64,000 nucleotides of DNA. Source: Chlamydiia bacterium. GTDB lineage: Bacteria > Chlamydiota > Chlamydiia > Chlamydiales > GCA-2402025. Below the pieces are notes generated by a model, which ran no database searches, was not told the origin of the DNA, and saw nothing but the letters and a program-made list of their open reading frames with translations. Position numbers and translations under genes: made by a program. Below, one piece after another: positions 36,553-45,558 of the stretch (positions within the stretch are counted from its first letter, which is position 1; each line of letters opens with the position of its first letter). The DNA lies in the NCBI GenBank assembly GCA_030427725.1, contig JAUICV010000001.1, forward strand, positions 186,001 to 250,000, in the 5' to 3' direction.

Positions 36553-37764
36553 ATGTCACATACTGTTGTACATTCTAATTTAAATATTTTTGCTCGTTTT
36601 GTAAGGCTTGCAGTTTATAAATTTTCTATCTTACGACAGGCGACATCTGTAGAAAAATATGTTCTAAACCGCTGGCAAAATCACTTTGCTGGATTTGGAT
36701 ATTGTGGAAAGGATGGGGATTTCAGCCCGCTACGAGCTCAAAAAGGCGTAGAGCTTTTAGAAAGCCTTGGTGCAAAAAAAACGCAGGTCGAACCAGTTGA
36801 TAAAGAAGCCTCGATAGAGGTTATGACGCTTAAGTTCTCTGATTTTAAGCGTAAGGTTGAGTCATTTAATGCTTCTTTTATAAAAGATGGTAATCGGTAT
36901 GTTATTACAGAACCTAGCTTGCCAAGCGCAGAGTGGCAAACGTTTCGGGAGCAAAGCTTAAAACGAATCTTTACTGAAGAGACAACTGCATCTGGCAAAA
37001 AATGTTTTGTAAATTCAAAGGATGCAGACTTAATTCCTGATGGTTTCAAAGGTAGAAAAGTCGACTGCGTTTTGTTAAGTCAACTTGGAACGAATTATGT
37101 TATGAGAAAAGCCTCGATTGGCTGGTTTTTGGGTCAGGGGATTGATGTGGCCGCATATTCCGCAAGAGGGTATTTAAATAGCCCGGGGTATATTTCAGAA
37201 GGAGCGGCTTATAATGATGTAGAGGCTGTTGGAGAGTTTCTGATCAAATCAGGTTATAGCCCTTCAAGGATGTGTATTTATGGATCCTGCGGAGAGTCAT
37301 TTACAGCAGTAAAGCTGTTTTGTAAATACCATGACCAAGGGATCAATCTTATCTTACAAAAAGCTCCAGGATCTTTAAATCGAGTTATGTCGAGGATAAA
37401 TAAAATAGCAGCTTTGATTTTTAAGTTTTTTGGAAGCTTTATAAAAGCTCCTAAAAAATCTAAATGTTCTTCAAGCCAAGAAGATTTTTTCAACTCAGTA
37501 GCTAAAATAAAAAACCTGAAAAAAAATGATGAAGCAGGTTTTGTTATTTTATCGAAAATTGAAGGGGATAAAATGGCTCCTACTGAAGAAGTTCATGAGA
37601 TGGCTGAACTTTTTAGAAAAAAGGGATGTAAGGTCTCAGAACAAAGTATCTTAGCAAAAAATTCTAAAGTAAGAGCTAGGCAAGATATTAAAGACCCTCA
37701 TTTATCTAGCCCCATTAGAAATTCTAATATCCAAAGGCACATTCTACAGCATTTCTATGCTTAG
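36553..37764 (+). CDS. Alpha/beta-hydrolase-like protein resembling the chlamydial CHLPS 43-kDa (DUF818) family
   Basis: A 403-residue protein. The central region reads like the core of an alpha/beta hydrolase: GWFLGQGIDVAAYSARGYLNSPG followed by YNDVEAVGEFLIKSGYSPSRMCIYGSCGES, where a nucleophile elbow is expected. The nucleophile position holds Cys246 (G-S-C-G-E) instead of the usual Ser. This layout resembles the DUF818 proteins known mainly from chlamydiae, which I recall only in outline. Possible Asp and His partners cannot be fixed by eye. I start at the ATG at 36553 after GGGGGAGGG. A TATAAT at 36521 may be its -10. Function unknown. Confidence 0.65.
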   Translation: MSHTVVHSNLNIFARFVRLAVYKFSILRQATSVEKYVLNRWQNHFAGFGYCGKDGDFSPLRAQKGVELLESLGAKKTQVEPVDKEASIEVMTLKFSDFKRKVESFNASFIKDGNRYVITEPSLPSAEWQTFREQSLKRIFTEETTASGKKCFVNSKDADLIPDGFKGRKVDCVLLSQLGTNYVMRKASIGWFLGQGIDVAAYSARGYLNSPGYISEGAAYNDVEAVGEFLIKSGYSPSRMCIYGSCGESFTAVKLFCKYHDQGINLILQKAPGSLNRVMSRINKIAALIFKFFGSFIKAPKKSKCSSSQEDFFNSVAKIKNLKKNDEAGFVILSKIEGDKMAPTEEVHEMAELFRKKGCKVSEQSILAKNSKVRARQDIKDPHLSSPIRNSNIQRHILQHFYA

Positions 37765-37856
37765 AAGCCTTTATCAGAAAAATTAGTCCATCATTTGACA
37801 AGTGATAAACTCTTTGATAACTGATTGAGTATAGAGTCTGATGCAGGGAGGTTGTT

Positions 37857-38015
37857 TTGATTCGAAAATTACCATCAGGAAAATATCGTCTATACTCAAG
37901 AAAAATTAATCCAAAGACAGGAAAAAGAAGAAATTTAGGAACGTTTGACACTAGGAAAGAAGCTGAAAGGCACGAAAGGGAAATTCAGTTTTTTAAGCAC
38001 AGAAAAGTTTCATAA
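37857..38015 (+). CDS. Small basic protein (52 residues) resembling an AP2-like/integrase arm domain
   Basis: A short frame starting at TTG 37857 with a strong Shine-Dalgarno (GGGAGG, 5-base spacer) encodes MIRKLPSGKYRLYSRKINPK and ends KHRKVS. The sequence is very basic. The pattern SGKYRLYSRK..TGKRRNLGTFDTRKEAERHERE is like the three-stranded AP2-type DNA-binding modules at the N-terminus of phage integrases (strand-strand-strand-helix, ending with KEAE). No integrase catalytic domain follows, so it is either a free-standing small DNA- or RNA-binding protein or a relic. The strong ribosome site and intact frame argue for a real gene. Confidence 0.65.
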   Translation: MIRKLPSGKYRLYSRKINPKTGKRRNLGTFDTRKEAERHEREIQFFKHRKVS

Positions 38016-38125
38016 ATTTTTAAGTTTACTTTTTGTTGTAGACAAGAGTTTTTCTTTGTAGTAGAAAAAATAATTTTATATTCAAATACCAGATTAAAGT
38101 TTTTGGAATAACCAAAACGAGAGTT

Positions 38126-38998
38126 ATGAAGGCAAAATATAAGATTATTCTATCTGTTCTAATGCTGATAGCGGCAACAGCTTTGACAACCTTTTATGTT
38201 TATACCCATGATATAGAGGTTTTAAATCCCAAAGGGCTAATAGGTCTAAAAGAAAGAGAGCTTATTGTTACAGCCTCTTTACTTATGCTTATTGTTGTCA
38301 TTCCAGTTTTTGCTTTTACAATTTACTTCTCTTGGAAGTATAGAGCTTCAAATGAAAAAGCAAGACATGAGCCGGATTGGGAGCATAATAGTATAGCAGA
38401 AATGTGTTGGTGGGGAGTTCCGTTTTTGATTCTTATGATCTTAGCTGTAATTACATGGCGATCAACACACGATTTAAATCCCTTTAAACCACTAGAATCA
38501 AATAAGAAGCCCATTGTTATTCAAGCAGTCGCTCTTGATTGGAAATGGCTGTTTATATACCCAGAACATGGGATTGCTACGGTAAATCATATAGAATTTC
38601 CTGAAAAAACCCCTCTAAATTTTGAAATTACAGCAGATGCCCCAATGAATTCTTTTTGGATACCTCAACTCGGTGGGCAAATTTATGCTATGCCAGCAAT
38701 GAGATCAAAAATTCACCTTATAGCAAATGAAAAAGGACTTTTCAAAGGGCGCTCTTCAAATTATAGCGGAAAAGGTTTTGCGGGGATGAAATTTACTGCA
38801 AAGGCGACCTCTGATGAAGAGTTTGAAGAATGGGTTTCGTCAGTGAGAAGATCTCCTAAAAATTTAGGGTTATCAGAGTATGAAAATTTGGTCAAACCAA
38901 GTTCTTATGATCAGCCAAGCTATTATAAGTTGGGTCATGATCAGTTATTTGATTGGATCTTGGAAAAGTATGCACCTCCAAAAGCTGCAAGCCAATAA
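38126..38998 (+). CDS. cyoA: Cytochrome o ubiquinol oxidase subunit II
   Basis: Membrane-anchored subunit of the bo3-type quinol oxidase. An N-terminal hydrophobic signal/anchor (residues 5-25) is followed by two transmembrane hairpin helices (residues about 47-68 and 90-112) and a cupredoxin domain facing the periplasm. The copper-A ligands of cytochrome c oxidases are absent: in the expected place stands GRSSNYSGKGFAGMKF, the quinol-oxidase pattern. LDWKWLFIYPEHGIATVN is also typical of CyoA. First gene of cyoABCDE (34 bases before cyoB). Confidence 0.95.
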   Translation: MKAKYKIILSVLMLIAATALTTFYVYTHDIEVLNPKGLIGLKERELIVTASLLMLIVVIPVFAFTIYFSWKYRASNEKARHEPDWEHNSIAEMCWWGVPFLILMILAVITWRSTHDLNPFKPLESNKKPIVIQAVALDWKWLFIYPEHGIATVNHIEFPEKTPLNFEITADAPMNSFWIPQLGGQIYAMPAMRSKIHLIANEKGLFKGRSSNYSGKGFAGMKFTAKATSDEEFEEWVSSVRRSPKNLGLSEYENLVKPSSYDQPSYYKLGHDQLFDWILEKYAPPKAASQ

Positions 38999-39032
38999 TT
39001 GATAGAAGGTCATAAAAAGATAGGAATAATTC

Positions 39033-40997
39033 ATGTTTGAGAGATTGCTTGGAAGACTTGGCCCAGAGGCCTTGAAGCACGACTGGATAGAGTACATGGC
39101 TGGAGCCTCAATACTATTTGGAGGCCTTTTAGTTGTTGCACTTTTGACATATTACAAAAAATGGAAATGGTTATGGAAAGAGTGGTTAACTAGCGTTGAT
39201 CACAAAAAAATTGGTATCATGTATATCGTGGTCTCCGCGATTATGCTGTTTAAAGGTCTTGTCGATGCTCTTATGATGAGAGCTCAGCAAGTGTTTTCTT
39301 ATGGAGACTCTCAAGGTTATTTGGGAGCAGAGCATTTCCAACAAATTTTTACAGCTCATGGTGTAACAATGATTTTCTTTGTTGGTATGGGTGTAATTTT
39401 CGGAATAATCAATTTGGTTTTACCTTTACAAATTGGTGCGCGTGATGTTGCATTTCCCTTTTTGAATAATTTGAGCTTTTGGCTCTTTGCCTCTGGATCG
39501 ATGTATATTCTCATCTCTTTAATGGTTGGAGTATATGCTGGAACAGGTTGGACAGCTTACCCCCCGTTGTCTGGATTAAAATACAATCCAGGGGTTGGAG
39601 TAGATTATTGGCTGTGGAGCATTCAAATCTCTGGGGCTGGTAGCTTACTCTCTGGGATTAATTTTCTTGTGACAATATTAAAAATGCGTTGTAAGGGAAT
39701 GTCTTTGATGAAAATGCCAGTGTTCGTCTGGGCTTGTTTCATCACTATGATCTTAGTCATTTTTGCTTTTCCAATCCTAACTGCAACTTTAGCAATGTTA
39801 ACGACAGATCGTCTATTAGACACCAAACTGTTCACAGCTGGATTTGGTGGAAATCCCATGATGTATATTAATTTAATATGGGCCTGGGGGCATCCTGAAG
39901 TTTATATTCTAATTCTTCCTGTCTTTGGTATCTTCTCAGAGATTGTTCCTGTGTTTTCCAAAAAAAGACTTTTTGGATACTCCTCTATGGTTTGGGCGAT
40001 TATTGCGATAGCTTTTTTATCCTTTATTGTTTGGCTTCATCATTTTTTTACAATGGGAGCTGGAGCAAATGTAAACGCCTTTTTCGGTGTGATGACGATG
40101 ATTATCGCAGTGCCAACAGGAGTTAAAATCTTTAATTGGCTCTTTACAATGTATAGAGGAAGGGTCGAATTCACAACACCTATGTATTGGTTTCTATCTT
40201 TTGTTGTGATCTTTACTTTAGGTGGGGTTGCGGGTGTTTTAATGGCGATACCAGGTGTAGATTTTCAAGCACATAATAGCCTATTTCTAATAGCTCACTT
40301 TCATACCGTAATTATTGGCGGGGTTTTATTTGGTGTTTTTGCTGGATACGCTTACTGGTTTCCAAAATTCACAGGATTTAAGCTAGATGAAAGACTTGGG
40401 AAAATAGCTTTTTGGAATTGGTTTGTTGGGTTTTTCTTAGCTTTTTTACCTCTATATCTTTTGGGTTTCATGGGAGCTACTAGAAGATTAAATCACTATG
40501 ATAGAGCCGAGTGGAGACCTTTGTTTATTGTAGCAGCAATTGGCGCTCTCTTTGTGCTTGTTGGAGTAGCTTTTCAAGCCTTGCAGCTCTATTACAGTAT
40601 AAAAAATAAGGAAAGTTTAAAAGATGAAACTGGGGACCCATGGGATGGAAGAACCCTAGAGTGGTCAACATCATCACCTCCACCTTTTTACAATTTCGCT
40701 AAAGACCCAGAAGTTCATGAACGGGACGGTTTTTGGGATATGAAACAAAAAGGTAGGGTTAGTGATACCAATTATGAAGAGATCCATATGCCAGGGAATA
40801 CCTCAGCTGGAGTCATTATTGGAGGTCTCAGTTGTCTTTTTGGTTTTGCTATCGTGTGGCATATTTGGTGGCTTGTTGCTTTAACAACAGTAGCTATGTT
40901 TGCAGCGATCATACGAAGGCTCTACGAAAAAAATACAGACTACCATGTTTCCGTTGAAGAGATTCAAGAAATTGAATCAAGGAGAGCTAAACTATGA
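39033..40997 (+). CDS. cyoB: Cytochrome o ubiquinol oxidase subunit I
   Basis: Catalytic heme-copper subunit that reduces O2 and pumps protons. About 14-15 transmembrane helices are present. Diagnostic motifs: [11 protein letters not shown] at the start of the core, [11 protein letters not shown] (low-spin heme ligand His), [18 protein letters not shown] (CuB His and cross-linked Tyr), WLHHFFTMG (CuB His pair) and [13 protein letters not shown] (high-spin and low-spin heme His ligands). Length 654 residues matches CyoB. It overlaps cyoC by four bases. Chlamydiaceae have only the bd oxidase as far as I know, so this points to an environmental chlamydia. Confidence 0.97.
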   Translation: MFERLLGRLGPEALKHDWIEYMAGASILFGGLLVVALLTYYKKWKWLWKEWLTSVDHKKIGIMYIVVSAIMLFKGLVDALMMRAQQVFSYGDSQGYLGAEHFQQIFTAHGVTMIFFVGMGVIFGIINLVLPLQIGARDVAFPFLNNLSFWLFASGSMYILISLMVGVYAGTGWTAYPPLSGLKYNPGVGVDYWLWSIQISGAGSLLSGINFLVTILKMRCKGMSLMKMPVFVWACFITMILVIFAFPILTATLAMLTTDRLLDTKLFTAGFGGNPMMYINLIWAWGHPEVYILILPVFGIFSEIVPVFSKKRLFGYSSMVWAIIAIAFLSFIVWLHHFFTMGAGANVNAFFGVMTMIIAVPTGVKIFNWLFTMYRGRVEFTTPMYWFLSFVVIFTLGGVAGVLMAIPGVDFQAHNSLFLIAHFHTVIIGGVLFGVFAGYAYWFPKFTGFKLDERLGKIAFWNWFVGFFLAFLPLYLLGFMGATRRLNHYDRAEWRPLFIVAAIGALFVLVGVAFQALQLYYSIKNKESLKDETGDPWDGRTLEWSTSSPPPFYNFAKDPEVHERDGFWDMKQKGRVSDTNYEEIHMPGNTSAGVIIGGLSCLFGFAIVWHIWWLVALTTVAMFAAIIRRLYEKNTDYHVSVEEIQEIESRRAKL

Positions 40998-41605
40998 GCG
41001 AAAATAATGTAGTAGCGCATGAGTCATTTCCTGATACGCACCATGACACGTACTCTAAAACAGTCTTTGGTTTTTGGGTTTATCTGATCACAGATTTCAT
41101 GCTATTTGCGACGCTTTTTGCAGCCTATGCTGTATTAAAAAAAGGAACTTTTGGAGGGCCTTCTTCAGCAGATCTTTTCAATATTAACTATGTCTTAATG
41201 GAGACATTAGTCTTATCCTCAGCTGTTTTTGTTATAGGATTAGCTGGTGTGTTTGCCCATAGAAGAGCCAAGATTGCAACGATTATAACCTTTTTGATTA
41301 CCTTTGTTTTGGGATCTGTGTTTTTCGCGATGCAAACTTTAGAATTTGCGAGCTATGTCAAACTTGGACATAGCTGGAAAAATAGCGGCTTTTTATCAGC
41401 TTTTTTCACGCTGACTGGTACCTTTTGGGTTCATGTCTTATTAGGGCTTATGTGGATATTAGTATTTCTTATTCCAGTATTTAAAAACGGGGTAACAGCC
41501 GTCAGCATTAAAAGGCTTACATGCCTAAAGATGTTTTGGCAATTTTTAGGAGTCGTTTGGGGCTTTATTTTTTCAATTGTGTACTTACTTGGAGTTGTTA
41601 AATGA
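40994..41605 (+). CDS. cyoC: Cytochrome o ubiquinol oxidase subunit III
   Basis: Five transmembrane helices in 203 residues, starting with the cytosolic N-terminus and [25 protein letters not shown], the CyoC signature. [17 protein letters not shown] carries the conserved His/Trp segment. Helps assemble and stabilise the quinol oxidase. It overlaps both cyoB and cyoD by four bases (ATGA), so translation of the three is coupled. Confidence 0.96.
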   Translation: MSENNVVAHESFPDTHHDTYSKTVFGFWVYLITDFMLFATLFAAYAVLKKGTFGGPSSADLFNINYVLMETLVLSSAVFVIGLAGVFAHRRAKIATIITFLITFVLGSVFFAMQTLEFASYVKLGHSWKNSGFLSAFFTLTGTFWVHVLLGLMWILVFLIPVFKNGVTAVSIKRLTCLKMFWQFLGVVWGFIFSIVYLLGVVK

Positions 41606-41931
41606 TTGATAGACATCATGGATGGAATGCGAGCACCAAACCTGTTATCTTAGGCTTTGTTTTTTCTTTGGTGTTGACCTTAGCAGCTTTTCGCGTAGTA
41701 ACTCATTTTCACTTAAATGAAATGATTCTTTTGGTGACAGTCTTGGCTCTAGCTTCACTTCAAGCTGTTGTTCAGCTTATTTTTTACCTTCACTTGGGAC
41801 TCGAAGAAAGTCCTAGATGGAATATGATGATGTTTGTTTTTATGGCTCTTATCATCTTTGTTTTGATTGCTGGATCGATATGGATTATGAAAAATATCGA
41901 CTACAACTTGATGCCCGGTATGAAATCATAA
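41602..41931 (+). CDS. cyoD: Cytochrome o ubiquinol oxidase subunit IV
   Basis: Small 109-residue subunit with three transmembrane helices. The central helix segment LALASLQAVVQLIFYLHL is the CyoD hallmark, and MFVFMALIIFVLIAGSIWIM is the last helix. It assists CuB binding in subunit I. The start overlaps cyoC; cyoE follows after 33 bases. Confidence 0.95.
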   Translation: MIDRHHGWNASTKPVILGFVFSLVLTLAAFRVVTHFHLNEMILLVTVLALASLQAVVQLIFYLHLGLEESPRWNMMMFVFMALIIFVLIAGSIWIMKNIDYNLMPGMKS

Positions 41932-41964
41932 ATTAAATAGAAATGTGAAAACGAAGAGAGCTTC

Positions 41965-42846
41965 ATGGAAAATGTAATTAGAAAACCACTGTCTGTGACC
42001 GTCGGTCACTATGTTTCATTAACAAAACCTGGCATAATCTTAGGTAATCTCATAGCTGTTGTTGGTGGATATTGTGCAGGAGTTGAGTCTGTATTTAATG
42101 GATTACTGTTCTTAAAAGTTATCCTTGGCGTTTCTTTTGTGATAGCCTCAGCATGTGTATTCAATAATTATATCGATAGATTTTTGGATGCTAAAATGAG
42201 GAGGACTCAAAATAGAGTTTTAGTAAGAAAGCTTATTTCTGCCAAGCATGCACTAATCTTTGGATCTGTCTTATTACTATGTGGTCTTTATACTCTTTTA
42301 TCTAGTACAAATCTTTTTGCGACGATCTTTTCTTTGGTAGGATTTGTTGTTTACGTGCTGTTTTATAGCTTTTTAAAACATCACCAAAGCTTTGCTACAT
42401 TGATTGGAAGTGTCGCAGGAGCTATGCCTCCTATAATCGGGTATACAGCAGCTACTAATAGATGTGATTTAGGATGTTTTTTACTGTTTGCTTTTTTTGC
42501 TACGTGGCAAATGCCTCATTTTTATGCGATAGCTCTTTATCGACTGTCAGATTATAAAGCAGCTAAGATACCAGTCTTGCCAGCAAAAAAAGGGATCCTA
42601 GCAACAAAATATCAAATGTTTGTCTTTATTTTAGCTTTTATAATTTCTGGTATTTCTTTGACATTGGCTCATGTTACAGGGACATTTTTTCTTGCGATGG
42701 TTTCAATCTTAGGTCTTGTTTGGCTCAATCTATCGATACGAGGCTTTCGAAGTGAGAATGACCAAGTTTGGGCTAGACAGATGTTTATATTTTCTTTAGT
42801 TGTTATTACAACACTTAGCGCCACAATGTGTTTACATATTTTTTAA
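41965..42846 (+). CDS. cyoE: Protoheme IX farnesyltransferase (heme O synthase)
   Basis: UbiA-superfamily membrane prenyltransferase that makes heme O for the oxidase. The first Asp-rich motif is NNYIDRFLDAKMRRTQNR (residues about 70-88), preceded by the family start YVSLTKPGIILGNLIAVVGG; the second Asp-rich site is in LYRLSDYKAAKIPVLP. About nine hydrophobic segments in 293 residues. Last gene of the cyo operon; carbonic anhydrase begins 72 bases downstream on the same strand. Confidence 0.96.
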   Translation: MENVIRKPLSVTVGHYVSLTKPGIILGNLIAVVGGYCAGVESVFNGLLFLKVILGVSFVIASACVFNNYIDRFLDAKMRRTQNRVLVRKLISAKHALIFGSVLLLCGLYTLLSSTNLFATIFSLVGFVVYVLFYSFLKHHQSFATLIGSVAGAMPPIIGYTAATNRCDLGCFLLFAFFATWQMPHFYAIALYRLSDYKAAKIPVLPAKKGILATKYQMFVFILAFIISGISLTLAHVTGTFFLAMVSILGLVWLNLSIRGFRSENDQVWARQMFIFSLVVITTLSATMCLHIF

Positions 42847-42918
42847 TTCGCAAGGTCTGACTATTTAAAAAAAGTTGCTAAATAGTATCATTGGCTGAAA
42901 ACCGGAAAAAGATAGGCT

Positions 42919-43563
42919 ATGAAAAAACTTCAAAAATTATTTGATCAAAACAAGGCGTGGGTTGAAAAAAAACTTGTTAAAGATGAGAAGGTCTTTGAAA
43001 CGTTATCAGCTGGTCAAAGTCCTAAGTATCTTTGGATTGGTTGTTCTGATAGTAGGATTCCAGCAAATGAAATTTTAGGTCTTGAACCTGGCGAAGTGTT
43101 TGTCCATAGAAATGTAGCCAACCTGTTCCCCCATACAGACTTTAACTGCCTTTCTGTTTTAGAGTATGGGATAAACTATCTTGGTATCGAGCATGTCATA
43201 GTTTGTGGACATTACGGTTGTGGGGGAGTTAAAGCAGCTATGGAGTCATCTCAACTAGGTCTTGTCGACAATTGGCTTCGTCATATAAGAGATATATCTG
43301 CTAATGAAACTAAGGCATTGGAAGCGCTTAGTGACCCAATCGAAAAATACAAAAAATTGGTAGAGCTCAATGTAGTCTACCAGGTTCTGAATGTTTGTCA
43401 CACAACAATTTGTCAAAATGCATGGGCTAATAATAAATCTCTTAGTGTTCATGGTTGGGTGTATGATGTATCTACAGGGTTTTTAAAAGATCTTGATTGT
43501 TGTATTTCTTCTTTAGAACAAGTCGACAAAGCTTACAGAACATTGGAATATAAAGGGCAGTAA
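42919..43563 (+). CDS. can: Beta-carbonic anhydrase
   Basis: Zinc enzyme interconverting CO2 and bicarbonate in the cytoplasm. Ligands and catalytic dyad are intact: Cys42, Asp44 and Arg46 in GCSDSRIPANEI, and His98 and Cys101 in VCGHYGCGGVKAAM. HRNVANLFPHTDFNCLSVLEYG is the conserved dimer segment. Length 214 residues is typical. The stop codon overlaps the ATG of the next gene (TAATG), which suggests coupled translation with the condensation-domain gene. It may supply bicarbonate for acetyl-CoA carboxylase or buffer pH beside the oxidase. Confidence 0.96.
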   Translation: MKKLQKLFDQNKAWVEKKLVKDEKVFETLSAGQSPKYLWIGCSDSRIPANEILGLEPGEVFVHRNVANLFPHTDFNCLSVLEYGINYLGIEHVIVCGHYGCGGVKAAMESSQLGLVDNWLRHIRDISANETKALEALSDPIEKYKKLVELNVVYQVLNVCHTTICQNAWANNKSLSVHGWVYDVSTGFLKDLDCCISSLEQVDKAYRTLEYKGQ

Positions 43564-44735
43564 TGTCGTTTAAAAATATAAGAGCTGTATCTGAAATTGA
43601 GCTCGATTATATAAAAGATAGTATGTCTGTCTTTGTGATGTTTTCAATTTCTAAAAAAGTCTCAAAAGATCTATTAACACAAGCAATCAACAAACTCATA
43701 AAGACTTATCCAATTCTGAAAGCTAAGGTAATCAATGAGAATTTTGTTTATCAAAACGAGTTAAATAGCCAAGAGTATCTAACTAAGTTAAAAAATCCCT
43801 TAAGAGTGAGTGAGCTTTTTAATTTAGAGTTAGATCCTCTATCCCAACTCTTCAGACTTTACTATTCAGAGTTAGAGCAAAACACGTGGTTTTGTCTGAT
43901 TGTCCATCACAGCATATCTGACGCTAAATCAGCATGCGTTCTTGTCGAAAAATTGCTTTTTTTCCTATTAAATCCTTTGGTGGAGGCAGAGGTTAAAAAA
44001 CCATCTCCACCAATCGATCTATTTTTGCCTTATATACCATCTTTCGACGAGACAAAAGCATATGCAGATCGTTTCAATAAGATGCTAAGGACCCTTAACT
44101 TTGATAAGAAAAAGTCGAATGCAAGGATAAGATCAGATGATAAGCAAAGAGCAAACGTTAAAATCTATGAAATTAACCAAAAGAGCTTTAATCATCTCAA
44201 AGCACTGGCTAAAAAACACAATGTTACGATCAATTCTTTATTGATAGCAGCTATGTTCAAGGGCCTTAACCCAAGAGGGGTGGTGTCTTGTGGAATGGCT
44301 ATTGATTTGAAAAAGCATCTAGGCATTTTAGAGTCTGAGGTCGTCAATGCACCAGTAGGAGCATTTTTTTTTCTAGATCTAAAGGGGAATGAAAAATGGT
44401 TTGAAATAGCTGCTAATTTGCAAAAGATGCTCAAAAGGCATTTGGAATCAAAAGATCTACTCTTACAACAATTTGCAATGCTTAGAGAACAAATCGATCC
44501 ATTAGAATGTAATCTGTCATTTTTTTTATCAAATTTAGGAAAAACTACCTTTAATCCCCAAATCGCGGATTCAATCGAAGAGATTAGCTTTTCTGCTCAG
44601 GTGGTGATGAATCGTCCTTATATAGCCTGTATGACACATCAAGATATGATGCGGTTAAGCGTTACCTATTCGGATCCATGGTATAGCGAAAAAATGGTAG
44701 ATGAACTAATTCACTCAATAACATTCCTAACGTAA
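43563..44735 (+). CDS. Free-standing condensation-domain/PapA-type acyltransferase-like protein
   Basis: A 390-residue protein of the chloramphenicol-acetyltransferase-like superfamily that includes NRPS condensation domains and alcohol acyltransferases. The active-site motif HHxxxD is present as HHSISDAKSACVL (His115, His116, Asp120), with the N-terminal strand/helix pattern of the fold before it (TYPILKAKVINENFVYQNE). A second conserved region is VVSCGMAIDLKKHLGI, similar to the substrate-channel motif DLRxxL of PapA proteins, and NLSFFLSNLGKT matches the late SNLG element. Acyl donor and acceptor are unknown. No carrier protein or NRPS module lies nearby. Translationally coupled to the carbonic anhydrase gene. 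Confidence 0.78.
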   Translation: MSFKNIRAVSEIELDYIKDSMSVFVMFSISKKVSKDLLTQAINKLIKTYPILKAKVINENFVYQNELNSQEYLTKLKNPLRVSELFNLELDPLSQLFRLYYSELEQNTWFCLIVHHSISDAKSACVLVEKLLFFLLNPLVEAEVKKPSPPIDLFLPYIPSFDETKAYADRFNKMLRTLNFDKKKSNARIRSDDKQRANVKIYEINQKSFNHLKALAKKHNVTINSLLIAAMFKGLNPRGVVSCGMAIDLKKHLGILESEVVNAPVGAFFFLDLKGNEKWFEIAANLQKMLKRHLESKDLLLQQFAMLREQIDPLECNLSFFLSNLGKTTFNPQIADSIEEISFSAQVVMNRPYIACMTHQDMMRLSVTYSDPWYSEKMVDELIHSITFLT

Positions 44736-44746
44736 GTTTAAATTCC

Positions 44747-45169
44747 ATGGTAACAATTCAAGTAACAATCTTGTTTGAAAAAAAATTCTGGGTTGCGCTT
44801 TTCGAACGCATCGATAAAGAAGGCTACGAAGTGGCAAAACACATCTTCGGAGCTGAACCATCAGATACTGAAGTGTATGATTTTGTTTTAACGCATTACC
44901 AAGAGCTCAAATTCGGAGAAAAAAAAGAATTTGAGCTAAAAATTAAACGGATGAATCCAAAAAGACTTCAAAGAGAAGTCAGAAAGGAAATGGAAAAAGT
45001 TAAAATGACAGAAAAGCCAAGCTCTTATGCGCAAGATTATATGAAAGAACAGCTTGAAGTTCATAAAAAGGAAAAAAAACAAAAGAAAAGCGCTCTTGCT
45101 CAAGAGAGAAAAGATTCGCAGTTCCTCCAAAAACAAGAGAAAAAAAAGCGAAAGAAAAAGGGACACTAG
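44747..45169 (+). CDS. yjdF: YjdF-family (DUF2992) protein
   Basis: A 140-residue protein whose N-terminal part (VTILFEKKFWVALFERID, HIFGAEPSDTEVYDFVL) and central NPKRLQREVRKEM align with B. subtilis YjdF as I remember it. The C-terminal third is extremely Lys-rich (KKEKKQKKSALAQERK) and probably binds nucleic acid or ribosomes. In Firmicutes this gene is controlled by the yjdF riboswitch. Here it follows the previous gene by 11 bases and no such RNA is seen, so it must rely on the operon promoter. Function unknown. The family is mostly found in Firmicutes, so transfer is a possibility. Confidence 0.85.
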   Translation: MVTIQVTILFEKKFWVALFERIDKEGYEVAKHIFGAEPSDTEVYDFVLTHYQELKFGEKKEFELKIKRMNPKRLQREVRKEMEKVKMTEKPSSYAQDYMKEQLEVHKKEKKQKKSALAQERKDSQFLQKQEKKKRKKKGH

Positions 45170-45252
45170 AGAAGCTTCATTATTCGGCCTAGAATAGAAA
45201 ATCCCAATTTGATATGGGAAATTAAAGGGTAACTATCGATATTGGAGGAGAT

Positions 45253-45519
45253 ATGTTAAAACCATGTAAGTTAGGCGCAGCCGTAGGGATTGTTTGGGGC
45301 CTTAGTATTTTTATCTGCACTCTCTTTGCAACCTATACAGGCTACTCTAAGGATTTTTTAATGGTTCTAAAAAGTATCTATATTGGATTTGATATAGGTG
45401 TAGGAGGAGCTTTTATAGGTCTTGTCTATGGATTTTTAGATGGATTTATTGGATTTGCAATTATTGGATGGATCTATAACAAGCTAAGCGGATGCTGCTG
45501 TCACAAAGATCACAACTAA
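45253..45519 (+). CDS. Small holin-like inner-membrane protein
   Basis: An 88-residue protein with two strong membrane helices: LGAAVGIVWGLSIFICTLFA, and a Gly-rich second one with GGAFIGLVYGFLDGFIGFAI. The pattern GIVWGL...IGLVYGFLDGF...IYNKLS is shared with small proteins annotated as bacteriophage holin in many bacteria, although no phage genes are nearby. The tail SGCCCHKDHN could bind metal. The ATG follows GGAGGAGAT. The family role is not established; lysis activity is only a database label. Confidence 0.75.
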   Translation: MLKPCKLGAAVGIVWGLSIFICTLFATYTGYSKDFLMVLKSIYIGFDIGVGGAFIGLVYGFLDGFIGFAIIGWIYNKLSGCCCHKDHN

Positions 45520-45522
45520 ATC

Positions 45523-45558
45523 AAATGAGGGTGGTCATTTTTTGAAAAGCCCTCATTT
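45523..45558. terminator. Hairpin terminator between convergent genes
   Basis: Arms 45523-45531 and 45550-45558 form a perfect 9-bp inverted repeat with an 18-base loop, four bases past the stop of the holin-like gene and overlapping the stop codon of the lipase-like gene on the other strand. The plus-strand tail TGACTTTTC is moderately U-rich. Confidence 0.6.

Noticed and set aside
44736..44746. Possible yjdF riboswitch before the YjdF-family gene
   Set aside because: Only 11 bases separate it from the preceding coding sequence; there is no room for the RNA.
45253..45519. Prophage remnant suggested by a holin-like gene
   Set aside because: No integrase, lysin, capsid or attachment site is nearby, and the protein belongs to a widespread small membrane-protein family.
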